A DNA stretch of 64,000 nt from Qipengyuania profundimaris (GCF_030717945.1 NZ_JAVAIM010000001.1:557131-621130), one strand, 5' to 3'; shown: positions 9,452 through 18,735, numbered from the stretch's first letter. Numbers and translations: made by a program. Notes: generated from the letters alone by a model not told the origin.

Positions 9452-9856
9452 ATGACCGACGACGATCTGATCGCTGCTGCGCGCGGCGCTGCCGAACATT
9501 CCTATTCGCCCTATTCCGATTTCGCGGTGGGGGCAGCGCTGCGCTTTGCCGACGGCAGCGTGGTCACCGGCACCAATATCGAGAATGCGAGCTATGGCCT
9601 GGCGCTTTGTGCGGAAACGGTCGCGGTGTCGAAGGCCATGGCAGACGGCGTGCGCGGCGGGCTGGAAGCGATCGCGGTGACCGGCCCCGGCACCGCGCCG
9701 ATCACCCCCTGCGGTCGCTGCCGCCAGGTACTTAACGAACTGGCGCAGTTGGGCGGCACTGATCCCGAAGTCCTGTGCGTAGGTCCGGATAGCGTACGCC
9801 GGGTCCGGCTGTCGCAACTGCTGCCCGACGCGTTCGGACCGACCAGCCTGGTATGA
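9452..9856 (+). CDS. cdd: Cytidine deaminase
   Basis: Zinc enzyme that deaminates cytidine and deoxycytidine in pyrimidine salvage. The 134-residue product has the SPYSDFAVGAALR substrate loop, the zinc and catalytic motif CAE (ENASYGLALCAET) and the second zinc motif PCGRCRQ. The ATG at 9452 is ten bases after the lysozyme gene; its stop overlaps the next start as ATGA, indicating translational coupling. Confidence 0.95.
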   Translation: MTDDDLIAAARGAAEHSYSPYSDFAVGAALRFADGSVVTGTNIENASYGLALCAETVAVSKAMADGVRGGLEAIAVTGPGTAPITPCGRCRQVLNELAQLGGTDPEVLCVGPDSVRRVRLSQLLPDAFGPTSLV

Positions 9857-10872
9857 TTGACCGGCGGCAGGCGCTCGGCAGCATGGGCGGCGCGCTTCTC
9901 GCCACCGCATTGCCTGTGCCCGTGGGTGCCGCCGTCGCGCGAAAAGCGCCGCGCTTGCGCGTCGGCGACACGGTCGGTCTCGTCGCGCCGGCAAGCGCCC
10001 TGACACTCCCGTGGGAACTCGACCGGGCGCAGCACTGGATCAGGGGGATGGGTCTGGTGCCGAAGCTCGGCCAGCATGTCCGCGAGCAGAACGGATATCT
10101 TGCCGGGACCGACGCGCAGCGGGCGGAGGATTACATGGCGATGGTCGCCGATCCGGACGTGCGCGGCATTTTCGCAGTCCGCGGAGGTTGGGGCGGGGCG
10201 CGGATCCTGCCGCTGCTCGACTGGGACGCGATCCGAGCCAATCCCAAGCTGCTGATCGGCTATTCGGATACGACCGCGCTGCATCTGGCGATCGCGGCGC
10301 GGGCGGGCTTCCCGACGATCCATGGCCCCAATGCCGCCAGCCGATGGGAGCGCGAGAGCTGGGAAAGCTTGTGGCGGCTGGCTTTTGCTGCAGACACGCC
10401 GGTGTTGGGCGGGGCCGACGCCGAGCAGGCAAGCGGCCGTGCGGGGCGGACGATCGCCGGAGGGACGGCGAGAGGCCGCTTGCTCGGCGGTAATTTGACG
10501 ATTTTTTCGACTCTGATGGGGACTCCGTGGTTGCCCAGCTTCGACGGCGCGGTGCTGTTTCTCGAAGACGTCAACGAGGACGTCTATCGCGTCGACCGGA
10601 TGCTCCAGCAGCTGCGGTTGGCTGGCGTGCTCGGCAAGCTATCGGGAATCGTCTTCGGGCAATGCACGAGATGCGAACCCGAAACGCAAGACCAGTCGGG
10701 CTTCGCCCTCGATGACATTCTCGACCATCATCTCGCTGCGCTTGGCATCCCGGCTTTCACCGGCGCCAACATTGGCCACGTCACCAACCAGCTCGCCATG
10801 CCGCATGGGGTAGAGGTGGAGCTCGACGCCGATGCACGCACACTGCGCTTGCTTGAACCGGTGGTCGCCTGA
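9853..10872 (+). CDS. LD-carboxypeptidase (peptidase S66)
   Basis: A 339-residue muropeptide LD-carboxypeptidase-like serine peptidase that would trim the terminal D-Ala of tetrapeptides in peptidoglycan recycling. The N-terminus (DRRQALG then a hydrophobic stretch ending VGAAVA) looks like a Tat-type signal, so it may be periplasmic rather than cytoplasmic. The S66 core is visible: VRGGWGG, the nucleophile strand IGYSDTTALH, FLEDVNEDVYRVDRML with the conserved Glu, and the C-terminal NIGHVTNQ...PHG. ATGA overlap with cdd. Confidence 0.92.
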   Translation: MIDRRQALGSMGGALLATALPVPVGAAVARKAPRLRVGDTVGLVAPASALTLPWELDRAQHWIRGMGLVPKLGQHVREQNGYLAGTDAQRAEDYMAMVADPDVRGIFAVRGGWGGARILPLLDWDAIRANPKLLIGYSDTTALHLAIAARAGFPTIHGPNAASRWERESWESLWRLAFAADTPVLGGADAEQASGRAGRTIAGGTARGRLLGGNLTIFSTLMGTPWLPSFDGAVLFLEDVNEDVYRVDRMLQQLRLAGVLGKLSGIVFGQCTRCEPETQDQSGFALDDILDHHLAALGIPAFTGANIGHVTNQLAMPHGVEVELDADARTLRLLEPVVA

Positions 10873-10927
10873 TCGGGCTTGCGGGGGAGCGATCCGGCGC
10901 TAGTGTGGTGCGTCGAGGGAGTATTTC

Positions 10928-12232
10928 ATGATTTCAACCGCAATTCGCACCGGCGCTGTCTGCGCCTGTTCTGCCGTGGCGCTTTGGGCGGGCGCAGGAC
11001 AAGCGCAGGAACGGGCTGTGGCATTCGAGGGCGCGACCATTCACACCATGGCCGGCCCTGCGCTCGACAATGCCACGCTGGTCGTCGAGAGCGGCAAGAT
11101 CGTAGCGGTCGGCACCAACGTGGCCGTTCCCGCCGATGCCGAGCGCCGCGATGCGAGCGGCATGGTCATCATGCCGGGTATCGTCGATACGCATTCGCAC
11201 ATCGGCTCGGTCGCGGGTGCTGACAGCAGCTCGCCGATCCAGCCCGAAGTCCGCGCGATGGATTCGATCAATCCCCGCGATGCCAGCATTGCCAAGGCGC
11301 GTTCCGGCGGGGTCACGACCGCCAACGTCATGCCCGGTTCGGGCTGGCTGGTGAGCGGGCAAACCTTCTATATGCGACTGCGCGATGGCGAGACGATCGA
11401 GGACATCGCGTGGTTCTTCCCCGACGGTTCGGTGATGGGCGGCTTGAAAATGGCCAATGGCACCAACCCGATCCGCGAAACGCCTGGCTTCCCGACCACG
11501 CGCGCCAAGTCCGCCGCGCTGGTCCGCGCCGCCTTCACCGAGGCGAAGGCCTATTGCGGCGGCGACAAGAAGACAGTCGATCTCGGCAAGGAAGTGCTGT
11601 GCGAAGTGCTGTCGGGCAAGCGGCTGGTGCACCACCACACGCACCGCGCCGACGACATCATGACCGTGCTGCGCTTGCAGCGCGAGTTCGGCTTCAAGGT
11701 GCTGATCCAGCACGGAATGGAAGCCTGGAAGGTCGCCGAGGAACTGGCCGTGGCCGGTATCCCGGTTTCCAACATCCTCGTCGATAGCCCCGGCGGCAAA
11801 CTGGAAGCGCAGGAATCGCGGCTCGATACCGCCGCCACACTGGAACAGGCTGGCGTGCTGACTTCGCTGCACTCTGATGACGGCATCATCGATTCGCGCC
11901 TTATGTTCCGCCAGGCCGGAATTGCCGTGCGCGGCGGGATGAGCCGCGAAGGCGCGCTGCGGGCGCTCACCATCAATGGCGCCAAACAGCTCGGGCTGGA
12001 CGACCGCGTGGGTAGCCTGGAAGTCGGCAAAGACGCCGATTTCATCCTGCTCTCCGGCGATCCGCTGTCGGTCTATACCGATGTCATGGAGACCTGGGTC
12101 GAAGGAGAAAAGCTGTTCGACCGTACGACCGAGGAAGGCAAACTGCTGGCCGAAGGCGGCTATGGCGCGGGCAGCCCGATGGAGCTCGCCCATCACCACT
12201 GGGAAGCAGCGGAAGCGGAGGCCGGACAATGA
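10928..12232 (+). CDS. Secreted amidohydrolase family protein (metal site intact)
   Basis: A 434-residue amidohydrolase-superfamily protein with a cleavable signal peptide (to about AQA, residue 26). It shows the N-terminal VESGKIVAVG strand, then the binuclear metal motif HxH in MPGIVDTHSHIG. Further His residues (HHHTHRADD, LIQHGMEAW) and the late LHSDDG aspartate could complete the site. The C-terminal GSLEVGKDADFILLSG is typical. Substrate unknown; imidazolonepropionase- or prolidase-like activity on peptides is possible. It is followed with ATGA overlap by a paralogue. Confidence 0.92.
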   Translation: MISTAIRTGAVCACSAVALWAGAGQAQERAVAFEGATIHTMAGPALDNATLVVESGKIVAVGTNVAVPADAERRDASGMVIMPGIVDTHSHIGSVAGADSSSPIQPEVRAMDSINPRDASIAKARSGGVTTANVMPGSGWLVSGQTFYMRLRDGETIEDIAWFFPDGSVMGGLKMANGTNPIRETPGFPTTRAKSAALVRAAFTEAKAYCGGDKKTVDLGKEVLCEVLSGKRLVHHHTHRADDIMTVLRLQREFGFKVLIQHGMEAWKVAEELAVAGIPVSNILVDSPGGKLEAQESRLDTAATLEQAGVLTSLHSDDGIIDSRLMFRQAGIAVRGGMSREGALRALTINGAKQLGLDDRVGSLEVGKDADFILLSGDPLSVYTDVMETWVEGEKLFDRTTEEGKLLAEGGYGAGSPMELAHHHWEAAEAEAGQ

Positions 12233-13434
12233 TCAAGCATATCGCCAAGTCGCTCGCCACAGCTGCCCTTGCCCTGGCCCCCGCCCACCTCGCCGCGCAG
12301 GATGTTGCCGTTCGCGCAGAGACGCTGCACACGATGGATGGCGCTGCAATCAGTGACGGTGTCGTCGTCATCCGCGGCGGCAAGATCGTGAGTGTCGGCC
12401 CCGCTGCCAGCACCGGCGTGCCCGAGGGCATGGAAGTGCTGACCGCCAAGGTGGCGACGCCCGGCTTCGTCGATGCGCGTACGGTGGTCGGCCTTGCCGG
12501 CTATCTCAACCAGTTCGACGATCAGGACCAGCTCGATACGGGCGCTGCGCTCCAGCCGCAGTTGCGCGCGATCGACGGCTACAATCCGGACGAGACGCTG
12601 GTCGACTGGGTCCGCTCGTTCGGGGTTACCACCATTCACACCGGGCATGGCCCCGGCACCGTCGTGTCGGGCCAGACCATGGTCGCGAAGACCTGGGCCA
12701 AGACGGCCGACGCCGCGGCGATCGTGCCGCGCGCGATGATCGCGGCCAACCTCGGCCCGAATGCGCTCGACAGCGACAAGGGCCCCGGCACGCGGCCCAA
12801 GCAAATGGCTCTGCTCCGCGCGGCGCTGACGGCAGCGAAGAGTGGCGATGCCGAGGCAAAGCCCGGCGCTGCGACCAAGCTCGATACCCAGGTCTGGAAG
12901 GATGTGCTGGCGCGCCGCGTGCCGCTGATGGTCACCGCCAATCGCTCGCAGGACATCATGAGCGCGCTGCGCCTCAAGGAGGAGTTCGGCATCGATCTGG
13001 TCATCGACGGCGGCGCGGAAAGCTATCGCCTGCTCGACCAGTTGCGCGAGGCCGGGGTGACGGTGATCCTGCACCCGACCATGGGCAGGCATTATGGCGA
13101 CCTGGAGAATGCCAGTTTCACCACCGCCGCAACCCTGCGCGAAGCAGGTATCCCCTTCGCGCTGCAGTCCGGCTACGAAGGCTATGTTCCGAAGACCCGC
13201 GTGATCTTGTGGGAAGCGGGCTGGGCGGCGGCCAACGGCCTTGCGCCCGAACATGCGCTGGCCTCGATCACGATCGATGCGGCCCGGGCTGTCGGGGTCG
13301 GCGAGCGCGTCGGCTCGCTCAGCGTCGGGAAGGATGGCGATGTCGTGCTGTTCGATGGCGACCCGCTGGAATACACCAGCCATGTCACCGGCGTCGTGAT
13401 CGACGGGCGCGTGGCGAGCCGGGAGGTGCGCTGA
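12229..13434 (+). CDS. Secreted amidohydrolase paralogue lacking the HxH motif
   Basis: A 401-residue paralogue of the preceding gene, with signal peptide (to about AAQD) and the same frame: RGGKIVSVG, ATPGFVD, VVSGQTMVAK, and the C-terminal GSLSVGKDGDVVLFDGDPL. At the position of the metal-binding HxH it reads DARTVVG, and the HHHTHR and SDD segments are also missing, so it is unlikely to bind the usual metals. It probably works as a non-catalytic or altered partner of the upstream enzyme, as suggested by the ATGA overlap. Confidence 0.9.
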   Translation: MIKHIAKSLATAALALAPAHLAAQDVAVRAETLHTMDGAAISDGVVVIRGGKIVSVGPAASTGVPEGMEVLTAKVATPGFVDARTVVGLAGYLNQFDDQDQLDTGAALQPQLRAIDGYNPDETLVDWVRSFGVTTIHTGHGPGTVVSGQTMVAKTWAKTADAAAIVPRAMIAANLGPNALDSDKGPGTRPKQMALLRAALTAAKSGDAEAKPGAATKLDTQVWKDVLARRVPLMVTANRSQDIMSALRLKEEFGIDLVIDGGAESYRLLDQLREAGVTVILHPTMGRHYGDLENASFTTAATLREAGIPFALQSGYEGYVPKTRVILWEAGWAAANGLAPEHALASITIDAARAVGVGERVGSLSVGKDGDVVLFDGDPLEYTSHVTGVVIDGRVASREVR

Positions 13435-13452
13435 ACCGAGCGCGCGCCCGGC

Positions 13453-13809
13453 TCAGTTCTCCTTGCAGCGAATCCAGTGGGTCTTGCCGGCCCATGTCAC
13501 CTGCCCGTCGTATGTCCAGCCGTTACGCTTCGTGCGCATCACCAGCAGCGTGTTCATCATCTCGGCATCGGTGAGTTCGAGGCGCATCTCCTCGTCATCC
13601 AGCCACCATTGCGGCGCCTGAACCGGGATTGTCTTGCCGTCGACCCAAAGATGTTTGGCGACGATCGGCGCGCCGGGGACGTGGCCGAAGCCGATGGAGA
13701 CCTTGATCTCCGGCTCAGCTGCCGTCGTGCAAAGCAGGCCGCCGGTCGCGGCTGCCGGGGTGGAGGCGAATGCCGCAATCATCGCGGCGATGGATGGCAA
13801 CTTGCGCAT
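13453..13809 (-). CDS. Secreted hypothetical protein
   Basis: A 118-residue protein with a signal peptide (MRKLPSIAAM, cleavage near AAATG). The mature domain carries two Cys, one right after cleavage (LLCTTAAEPE) and one near the end (WIRCKEN), and conserved-looking aromatic residues (PQWWLDDEE). The shorter ATG at 13809 was chosen because it begins the signal peptide directly. Function unknown. Confidence 0.75.
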   Translation of the reverse strand: MRKLPSIAAMIAAFASTPAAATGGLLCTTAAEPEIKVSIGFGHVPGAPIVAKHLWVDGKTIPVQAPQWWLDDEEMRLELTDAEMMNTLLVMRTKRNGWTYDGQVTWAGKTHWIRCKEN

Positions 13810-13908
13810 TGGCCCGAGGTGCCACCCGCTAGCTGAATTTTCGCTGTCCGGCATTAACCATTGCGTACCGCTTTGTGCGCTAGTCTCGCCGCGTCAGGAG
13901 ATGATTCG

Positions 13909-14097
13909 ATGAAATTCGTGAAACTGGAATCGCGCGGCGGCAATTACCTCGTCGTCGCCAGCAATATCGCGTGGCTCAGGACCGGCGAGAACGGCCAGAC
14001 CAACGTCGGCATGGTCGGCGGCCAGCCGCTGCTGGTCACCGGATCTATCGAAGAGGTCGCGCAAAAGATTACCGACGGTATCGCCGCCAACGAATAA
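13909..14097 (+). CDS. Small FlbD-like hypothetical protein
   Basis: A 62-residue soluble protein. AGGAG at 13896-13900 sets the ATG at 13909. The pattern (short beta strands, NYLVVASNIAWL, then QPLLVTGSIEEVAQKI) resembles FlbD and similar small beta-rich proteins, but there are no flagellar genes nearby and the resemblance is weak. Function unknown. Confidence 0.75.
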   Translation: MKFVKLESRGGNYLVVASNIAWLRTGENGQTNVGMVGGQPLLVTGSIEEVAQKITDGIAANE

Positions 14098-14101
14098 TGG
14101 A

Positions 14102-14127
14102 GCCGGGGCGCGTAGCTGCGCCCCGGC
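14102..14127. terminator. GC-rich hairpin between convergent genes
   Basis: A perfect 10-bp stem (14102-14111 with 14118-14127), loop GTAGCT, between two convergent genes. There is no T-tract, so termination efficiency is uncertain. Confidence 0.55.
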
Positions 14128-14132
14128 CCCCT

Positions 14133-15272
14133 TCAGCCCTTGTCGCTATCCAGCCATTCGAGCAGGCTGGCGAGGCAGTCGCGCGCCAGCATCTTGCAGC
14201 GTTCCGGACTCCAGCCCTGCTCGGGCTCGGGGCTGGCCGGATTGTCCTTGTAGGGCATTTCCAGCGTCATCGCCGTCGCACCGAAGCGTTCGGCGACCTG
14301 GTTGGTGCTCATCGACAGATTGGCCTTGCCCGGTGCCGACTTGGTATAGCCCTGCTCGGTCTGGAAATCGGGCGTGCGCCGGTCGAGGATGCGCTCGTAG
14401 AGATAGAAGCGCTCGCCGTGCTCGTCGGTCCAGCTCGGGATGCCCTCGTAGCCGGCGAGGAAGGCAACCGGGATCGCCTCGTCGCCGTGCACGTCCATCG
14501 CGAAATGCACGCCGGTTTCGTCCATCGCATTGCGGATGGCGAGCACTTCGGGGCTCTTTTCCGCAGTCGGATTTTCCCACTCGCGGTTGAGATTGGTGCC
14601 GACGGCATTGGTGCGCAGGTGCCCGCGCTTCGATCCGTCGGGATTGGCATTGGGCACAACATGCAGGCGGCAGCGCTGGCGCAGCAGGCGGCCGACGCTG
14701 TCGGTGGGATCGGTCAGCACTTCGAGCGCACCTTCCATCCACCATTCGGCCTGCGTCTCGCCAGGGTGCTGGCGCGCATAGAGCCACACCTGCGTCTCAC
14801 CTTCGCCCATCGACAGGCAGTCGATCGGCTGCCCGTCGAGCGTGGTGCCGAGGCGCTTGTAGTCCACACCTTCGCTTGATGCGGCTTCGGCCACGAGATC
14901 GTGGTGCCGGTCCATCGAATAGGGCGCAAAATAGGCGAAATAGGCGATATCGCTGGCGGGGGTATAGCGGATCGTCAGCGTGCCGTTGTCGGCGCTCTCG
15001 TCCCAGCTCGACGCCGCACGGCCCCAATAATCGCGATCTTCCGACACGCAGGCATCGTATTGCGGCCAGCCGCCCGGATAGGCGCTGTCGTTGAGGCCGG
15101 TGATCTTCAGTTCTAATTCGCGCCCCGCGGCGCCGCTCACGCGGAAATGGAACCACTGCGCAAACTCGCTTTGATGGTCCTTGCGGATGGCCAGCCTGGC
15201 ACTCGCGCCGTCGACGGACAGGACTTCGATATTGCCGCTGTCGAATGCGCAATCGATATGGATGTCGTTCAC
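14133..15272 (-). CDS. M14-type zinc carboxypeptidase
   Basis: A 379-residue metallocarboxypeptidase of the M14 family, cytosolic-carboxypeptidase-like subgroup. The N-terminal beta domain ends around residue 120. The catalytic domain has the zinc motif HPGE (His169, Glu172) in [19 protein letters not shown] and NLNREW for substrate binding, and the third ligand His in AMDVHGDE. No signal peptide, so cytoplasmic. The GTG start at 15272 is supported by an upstream GAAGG and by GTGA overlap with the stop of the lipoprotein gene before it. Substrate unknown. Confidence 0.92.
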   Translation of the reverse strand: MNDIHIDCAFDSGNIEVLSVDGASARLAIRKDHQSEFAQWFHFRVSGAAGRELELKITGLNDSAYPGGWPQYDACVSEDRDYWGRAASSWDESADNGTLTIRYTPASDIAYFAYFAPYSMDRHHDLVAEAASSEGVDYKRLGTTLDGQPIDCLSMGEGETQVWLYARQHPGETQAEWWMEGALEVLTDPTDSVGRLLRQRCRLHVVPNANPDGSKRGHLRTNAVGTNLNREWENPTAEKSPEVLAIRNAMDETGVHFAMDVHGDEAIPVAFLAGYEGIPSWTDEHGERFYLYERILDRRTPDFQTEQGYTKSAPGKANLSMSTNQVAERFGATAMTLEMPYKDNPASPEPEQGWSPERCKMLARDCLASLLEWLDSDKG

Positions 15273-15877
15273 TCGGGTACCTTCACTTCGATCGTTTCCC
15301 CATTGTTGCCGGGAAACTCCCGGAACAGCGCGGAGGCGACCGTCTGGGCGTTCGCCGTGCCGCGCGCAAGGGGGGAGTCTTCGGGCGGGCTGAAATCGGC
15401 GCGACCTTCCCACAGGCTCGCGCCACCGGCGGCTTCGCTGATGCGGACCGACAGTTCCGTGCCGAGCCGATCCTTCTCGCCGCCGCCGAGGTTGATGCCG
15501 ATCCCGACACCAACGCCGGATCCATAACCGCCTGTTCGTCCGCCGACCCCGACACTGACGGGACTACGGCGGCCGTTCGATCCGATGACGTACCCATCCA
15601 CCCCGACCTGGGCGATCTGGCTGGCGCTGGCGCGGTCGGTCTCGACATAACCCAGCGCGGCGAGTTCGCGCGCCACGGCAGCCTTGTAGGGCGCCATGGC
15701 CAGACTATCGCCATCGGTGCCGGGCATGGTCTCGACGAAGATCGTACCCTGGCCGAGCCGGGCCAAGCTTTCCGGGGCGACGAACCGGGTCACTTCGACC
15801 GGGCCCGGCGGTGTCGCGCATCCGGCAAGAGCGAGCGCGGCGCACAGGCAGCTCAGCGATATCATCGGTTTCATCAT
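15269..15877 (-). CDS. DUF4136-type lipoprotein
   Basis: A 202-residue lipoprotein with lipobox LAGC (Cys about residue 20). The mature part begins with a strand pattern typical of DUF4136, and contains a Gly-rich middle ([18 protein letters not shown]) before a final beta-alpha segment (SLWEGRADF...[15 protein letters not shown]). It probably sits in the outer or inner membrane facing the periplasm. Cotranscribed with the carboxypeptidase through a 4-base overlap. Confidence 0.85.
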   Translation of the reverse strand: MMKPMISLSCLCAALALAGCATPPGPVEVTRFVAPESLARLGQGTIFVETMPGTDGDSLAMAPYKAAVARELAALGYVETDRASASQIAQVGVDGYVIGSNGRRSPVSVGVGGRTGGYGSGVGVGIGINLGGGEKDRLGTELSVRISEAAGGASLWEGRADFSPPEDSPLARGTANAQTVASALFREFPGNNGETIEVKVPE

Positions 15878-16008
15878 GCGATCCTTTCACGGCTCGTCGC
15901 CAGATTGCGACAGTTGCCTAACGCATGGGCAGGGCAATCCGCTCCGGAACATGGCGGCAGGCTCTCTAGGTCGTTGCCGTTACCAATTCGTATGCTAGGG
16001 CGCGGCCC

Positions 16009-17022
16009 ATGGACAATGGACAGAAAATACCGGTGCTGGTGACGGGCGGAGCCGGCTATATCGGCAGCCACGCGGTGCTTGCCTTGCGCGATGCGGGCTG
16101 GCCGGTGGCAGTGATCGACAATCTTTCCACCGGTTTCGCCTTCGCGGTGCCAGAGGAGGTGCCGCTCTATGAGGGCGACATCGCCGATACGATCCTGCTG
16201 GAGCAGATTTTTCTCGAGCAGGGGATCGGTGCGATCATGCATTTCGCCGGGTCTGTCGTCGTGCCGGAGTCGGTCGAGAACCCGCTCAAGTATTACGACA
16301 ACAACACGGTGAAAAGCCGCGCTCTGATCGAGGCTGCGATCGACGGCGGGGTCGGGCACTTCATCTTCAGCTCGACCGCGGCGACCTATGGCACGCCCGA
16401 TGTCGAGCAGGTGAGCGAGGACACCCCGAAGCAGCCGATCAATCCCTATGGCTGGTCGAAGCTGATGACCGAGCAGATGCTGGCCGACGCCAGCGCGGCG
16501 CACAGTTTCAACTATTGCGCGCTGCGTTATTTCAATGTCGCAGGTGCGGATCCCGAGGGACGGACCGGCCAGTCGACAGCTGGCGCGACGCATCTTCTCA
16601 AGGTCGCCTGCGAGGCGGCGACCGGCAAACGCGATCATGTCGCGGTTTTCGGCACCGATTTCGAGACGCCCGACGGCACCGGCGTGCGCGACTATATCCA
16701 TGTAAGCGACTTGGCGAAGGCGCATCTGATGGCTCTTGAGGTACTGATCGCGCAGCCCGACCGCTCGCTGACGATGAATTGCGGATATGGCCGCGGCTTT
16801 TCGGTGCTCGAAGTGCTCGACGCAGTGGACCGGGTAACCAACCAGACCATCGACCGCCGCATGCAGCCGCGCCGCGCGGGTGATCCGGCCAAACTGATCT
16901 CGGACCCGTCGCGCATCCGGGGGGCGTTGCCTTGGGAACCGCAGTTTGCGGATCTGGATACGATCGTGAGCCACGCGCTGCAGTGGGAGCGGCGGCTGGC
17001 GGAGATCAGGGGAGAGGGGTAG
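16009..17022 (+). CDS. galE: UDP-glucose 4-epimerase
   Basis: Short-chain dehydrogenase family epimerase interconverting UDP-glucose and UDP-galactose for surface polysaccharide. The 337-residue product has the NAD-binding GGAGYIGSH at residues about 10-18, the catalytic Ser region FSSTAATYG, and the YxxxK motif in NPYGWSKLM. The RYFNVAGADPEGR and RDYIHVSDLA segments are diagnostic of GalE. Confidence 0.96.
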   Translation: MDNGQKIPVLVTGGAGYIGSHAVLALRDAGWPVAVIDNLSTGFAFAVPEEVPLYEGDIADTILLEQIFLEQGIGAIMHFAGSVVVPESVENPLKYYDNNTVKSRALIEAAIDGGVGHFIFSSTAATYGTPDVEQVSEDTPKQPINPYGWSKLMTEQMLADASAAHSFNYCALRYFNVAGADPEGRTGQSTAGATHLLKVACEAATGKRDHVAVFGTDFETPDGTGVRDYIHVSDLAKAHLMALEVLIAQPDRSLTMNCGYGRGFSVLEVLDAVDRVTNQTIDRRMQPRRAGDPAKLISDPSRIRGALPWEPQFADLDTIVSHALQWERRLAEIRGEG

Positions 17023-17071
17023 TTTTGTATGGTGTAGAAAGCGCATCCGCGCTTTCCTTGCGGTTGTTGCG

Positions 17072-17136
17072 TCCCACGCCCCCACCCGGCCACCCAATCA
17101 GTATAGTGCCGTGGGTGGCCGGGTGGGGGCATGGGA
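17072..17136. repeat. 25-bp inverted repeat downstream of galE
   Basis: Arms 17072-17096 and 17112-17136 are complementary over 25 bp with a single mismatch, separated by 15 bases. There is no T-tract. A second small hairpin (GAAAGCGC, ATCC loop, 17037-17056) precedes it. The gap between galE and rpmJ (17,023-17,307) contains no gene. The structure could be a dispersed palindromic repeat, a transcript-end stabiliser or a supercoil-sensitive cruciform. Confidence 0.75.
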
Positions 17137-17307
17137 CGGAACAGCAAGGGCTGGACGGATGTCCAGCCCGCACGCAACTAAAACCTTCTCGAAGCCACCG
17201 TTCCCCCAATCACCCTTGACCGGAATCACCCCCGCCGCTAACGGGCGCCCTTGAATTTGCCGCGTCGGGGCTTATCTCCGGCGCGTATTTATTTGACGAG
17301 ACAAATC

Positions 17308-17433
17308 ATGAAGATCCGCAACAGCCTCAAGTCCCTCAAGGGTCGCCATCGCGATTGCCGCGTCATCCGCCGTCGTGGGCGCACCTATGTGATCAACAAG
17401 ACCAACCGCCGCTTCAAGGCCCGCCAGGGCTGA
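17308..17433 (+). CDS. rpmJ: 50S ribosomal protein L36
   Basis: A 41-residue L36: [11 protein letters not shown] start, a basic centre and the [16 protein letters not shown] end. It is the longer form lacking the four zinc-binding Cys/His residues (only one Cys), the usual form in many alphaproteobacteria. ATG at 17308; longer in-frame extension is unrelated. A short GC hairpin (17441-17459) lies after the stop. Confidence 0.95.
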   Translation: MKIRNSLKSLKGRHRDCRVIRRRGRTYVINKTNRRFKARQG

Positions 17434-17535
17434 TTTGGCGCGCTGCCGCACCGGCAGCGTGGATGTGCAAGACCGGCCCGGCCCCGCAGGGGTACGGGCC
17501 GTTCGCATTTGGGCTAAGCGCATGAAGGTGATGCA

Positions 17536-18141
17536 ATGACCGTGGAAGCCGTCGTGTTCGATGTCGGGCGCGTGCTTTACCAATGGCAGCTGTCGCATTT
17601 GTTCGAGCGGATCGTCGACGATCCGGCGCGACTGGATTTCCTGCTGTCCGAGGTCGTGACCGAAAAATGGCACTTCGAGCATGATCGCGGCCGTGCGCTG
17701 GCCGACATGGTGCCCGAGAGGATCGCACTCTATCCCGAATATGAAGCCGAAATCCGCGCCTATGCGACGCGCTTCAACGAGACGATCCCCGGCCCGGTCT
17801 CCGGAAGCATCGAAATGGTCGAGCGATTGGCGGCGCGCGACGTCCCGCTGTACGCGATCACCAATTTCGGCGCCGAATTCTGGGCGGGCTTCCGGCCGAC
17901 TGCGCCGGTGTTCGACCGGTTCCGGGACATCGTGGTGTCCGGCGAAGAGAAGCTAGCGAAGCCCGATCCCGCCATCTTCGAACTCGCCTGGAAGCGCTTC
18001 GGTCATGACGCTGGGGCAATGCTGTTCATCGACGACAATGCGGCAAATGTCGCTGCGGCGAAGACACTCGGTTGGCAGGTCCACCATTTCAGCGATGCCG
18101 CGACGCTCGAAGTCGATCTCACCGCGCGAGAGTTGATCTGA
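17536..18141 (+). CDS. HAD family hydrolase
   Basis: A 201-residue HAD-superfamily hydrolase, probably a small-molecule phosphatase of subfamily IA. Motif I is FDVGRVLY with the nucleophile Asp, where Gly replaces the usual second Asp as in the YihX-type branch. Motif II is ITNFG, motif III the Lys in EEKLAKPDPAIF, motif IV FIDDNAANV. The substrate cannot be told from sequence; YihX-like sugar phosphates are one possibility. Confidence 0.9.
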   Translation: MTVEAVVFDVGRVLYQWQLSHLFERIVDDPARLDFLLSEVVTEKWHFEHDRGRALADMVPERIALYPEYEAEIRAYATRFNETIPGPVSGSIEMVERLAARDVPLYAITNFGAEFWAGFRPTAPVFDRFRDIVVSGEEKLAKPDPAIFELAWKRFGHDAGAMLFIDDNAANVAAAKTLGWQVHHFSDAATLEVDLTARELI

Positions 18142-18147
18142 CATCAA

Positions 18148-18180
18148 GAAAAAAGGGCCCCCACGATAACGCGGGGGCCC
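18148..18180 (-). terminator. Rho-independent terminator (minus strand)
   Basis: An 11-bp GC stem (18155-18165 with 18170-18180, one mismatch) is flanked on the low-coordinate side by an A-run, i.e. a U-run for minus-strand transcripts. It terminates the CC_3452-type gene and lies seven bases after the HAD stop. Confidence 0.85.
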
Positions 18181-18225
18181 ATGAGTCGTCCCCACGATGG
18201 AGAGGGCGGGGAGGGGCGGGGGAAA

Positions 18226-18567
18226 TCAGCCGTTGCACTTCGCCAGCTTGTCTTCGGCCAGCGCTTCGCCCTTCGCGGTAAAGCCGGCGATTTCGCCGAC
18301 GTCGCGCTGGAGTTCGCGGCACATGCGCATCGGACGCGACGTGCCCTTCTCGGCAACGCAGGTAGTGCCGTTGCACTGCCAGGCGACGCCGCCGGCGACG
18401 ATCAAGCGATCCTTGGCCGGCTGAGCCAGTTCGGCGGTGTAGAAGGGTGCGTTGGGGGCGGCGGTGGCGGGTGCGGGTGCAAGCGCCACACCGAAGCTGG
18501 CGGTGGTCCAGGCGACGGCACCAACGATGGCACCGAGATTGACCGAGCGGGGGAGGGAGAGGGTCAT
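18226..18567 (-). CDS. CC_3452 family secreted protein
   Basis: A 113-residue secreted protein with signal peptide (cleavage near ATAAP). The mature part carries the FYTAELAQP block and four cysteines in a CNGTTC...CREL...LAKCN arrangement, which matches the uncharacterised CC_3452 family of Caulobacter and sphingomonads. AAGGA precedes the ATG at 18567. Divergently oriented from the HxlR regulator, which may control it. Confidence 0.85.
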   Translation of the reverse strand: MTLSLPRSVNLGAIVGAVAWTTASFGVALAPAPATAAPNAPFYTAELAQPAKDRLIVAGGVAWQCNGTTCVAEKGTSRPMRMCRELQRDVGEIAGFTAKGEALAEDKLAKCNG

Positions 18568-18635
18568 GAGAGGGTCCTTCAAAAGCTCCAGTTCTAATCA
18601 ACCGGCTTGCCATTCGAACTATCAGGTTTCAAAAA

Positions 18636-18735
18636 GCAACCAGTTGCGAATCACTACCTATGACTTTAAGTTGCATGTAGCAACCTATTTTTTGAAATAT
18701 TTTGGATTTGCGGCAATTTGCGCTAGATAGGTTGC
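18636..18735. promoter_or_regulatory. Clustered GTTGC half-sites, putative HxlR operator
   Basis: The AT-rich divergent promoter region has five GTTGC/GCAAC half-sites: an inverted pair at 18636-18647 (2-base spacer), an inverted pair at 18670-18684 (5-base spacer), and TAGGTTGC at 18728-18735, which mirrors GCAACCTA at 18680-18687. The layout suggests autoregulation by the adjacent HxlR protein. Inference from pattern only. Confidence 0.5.
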
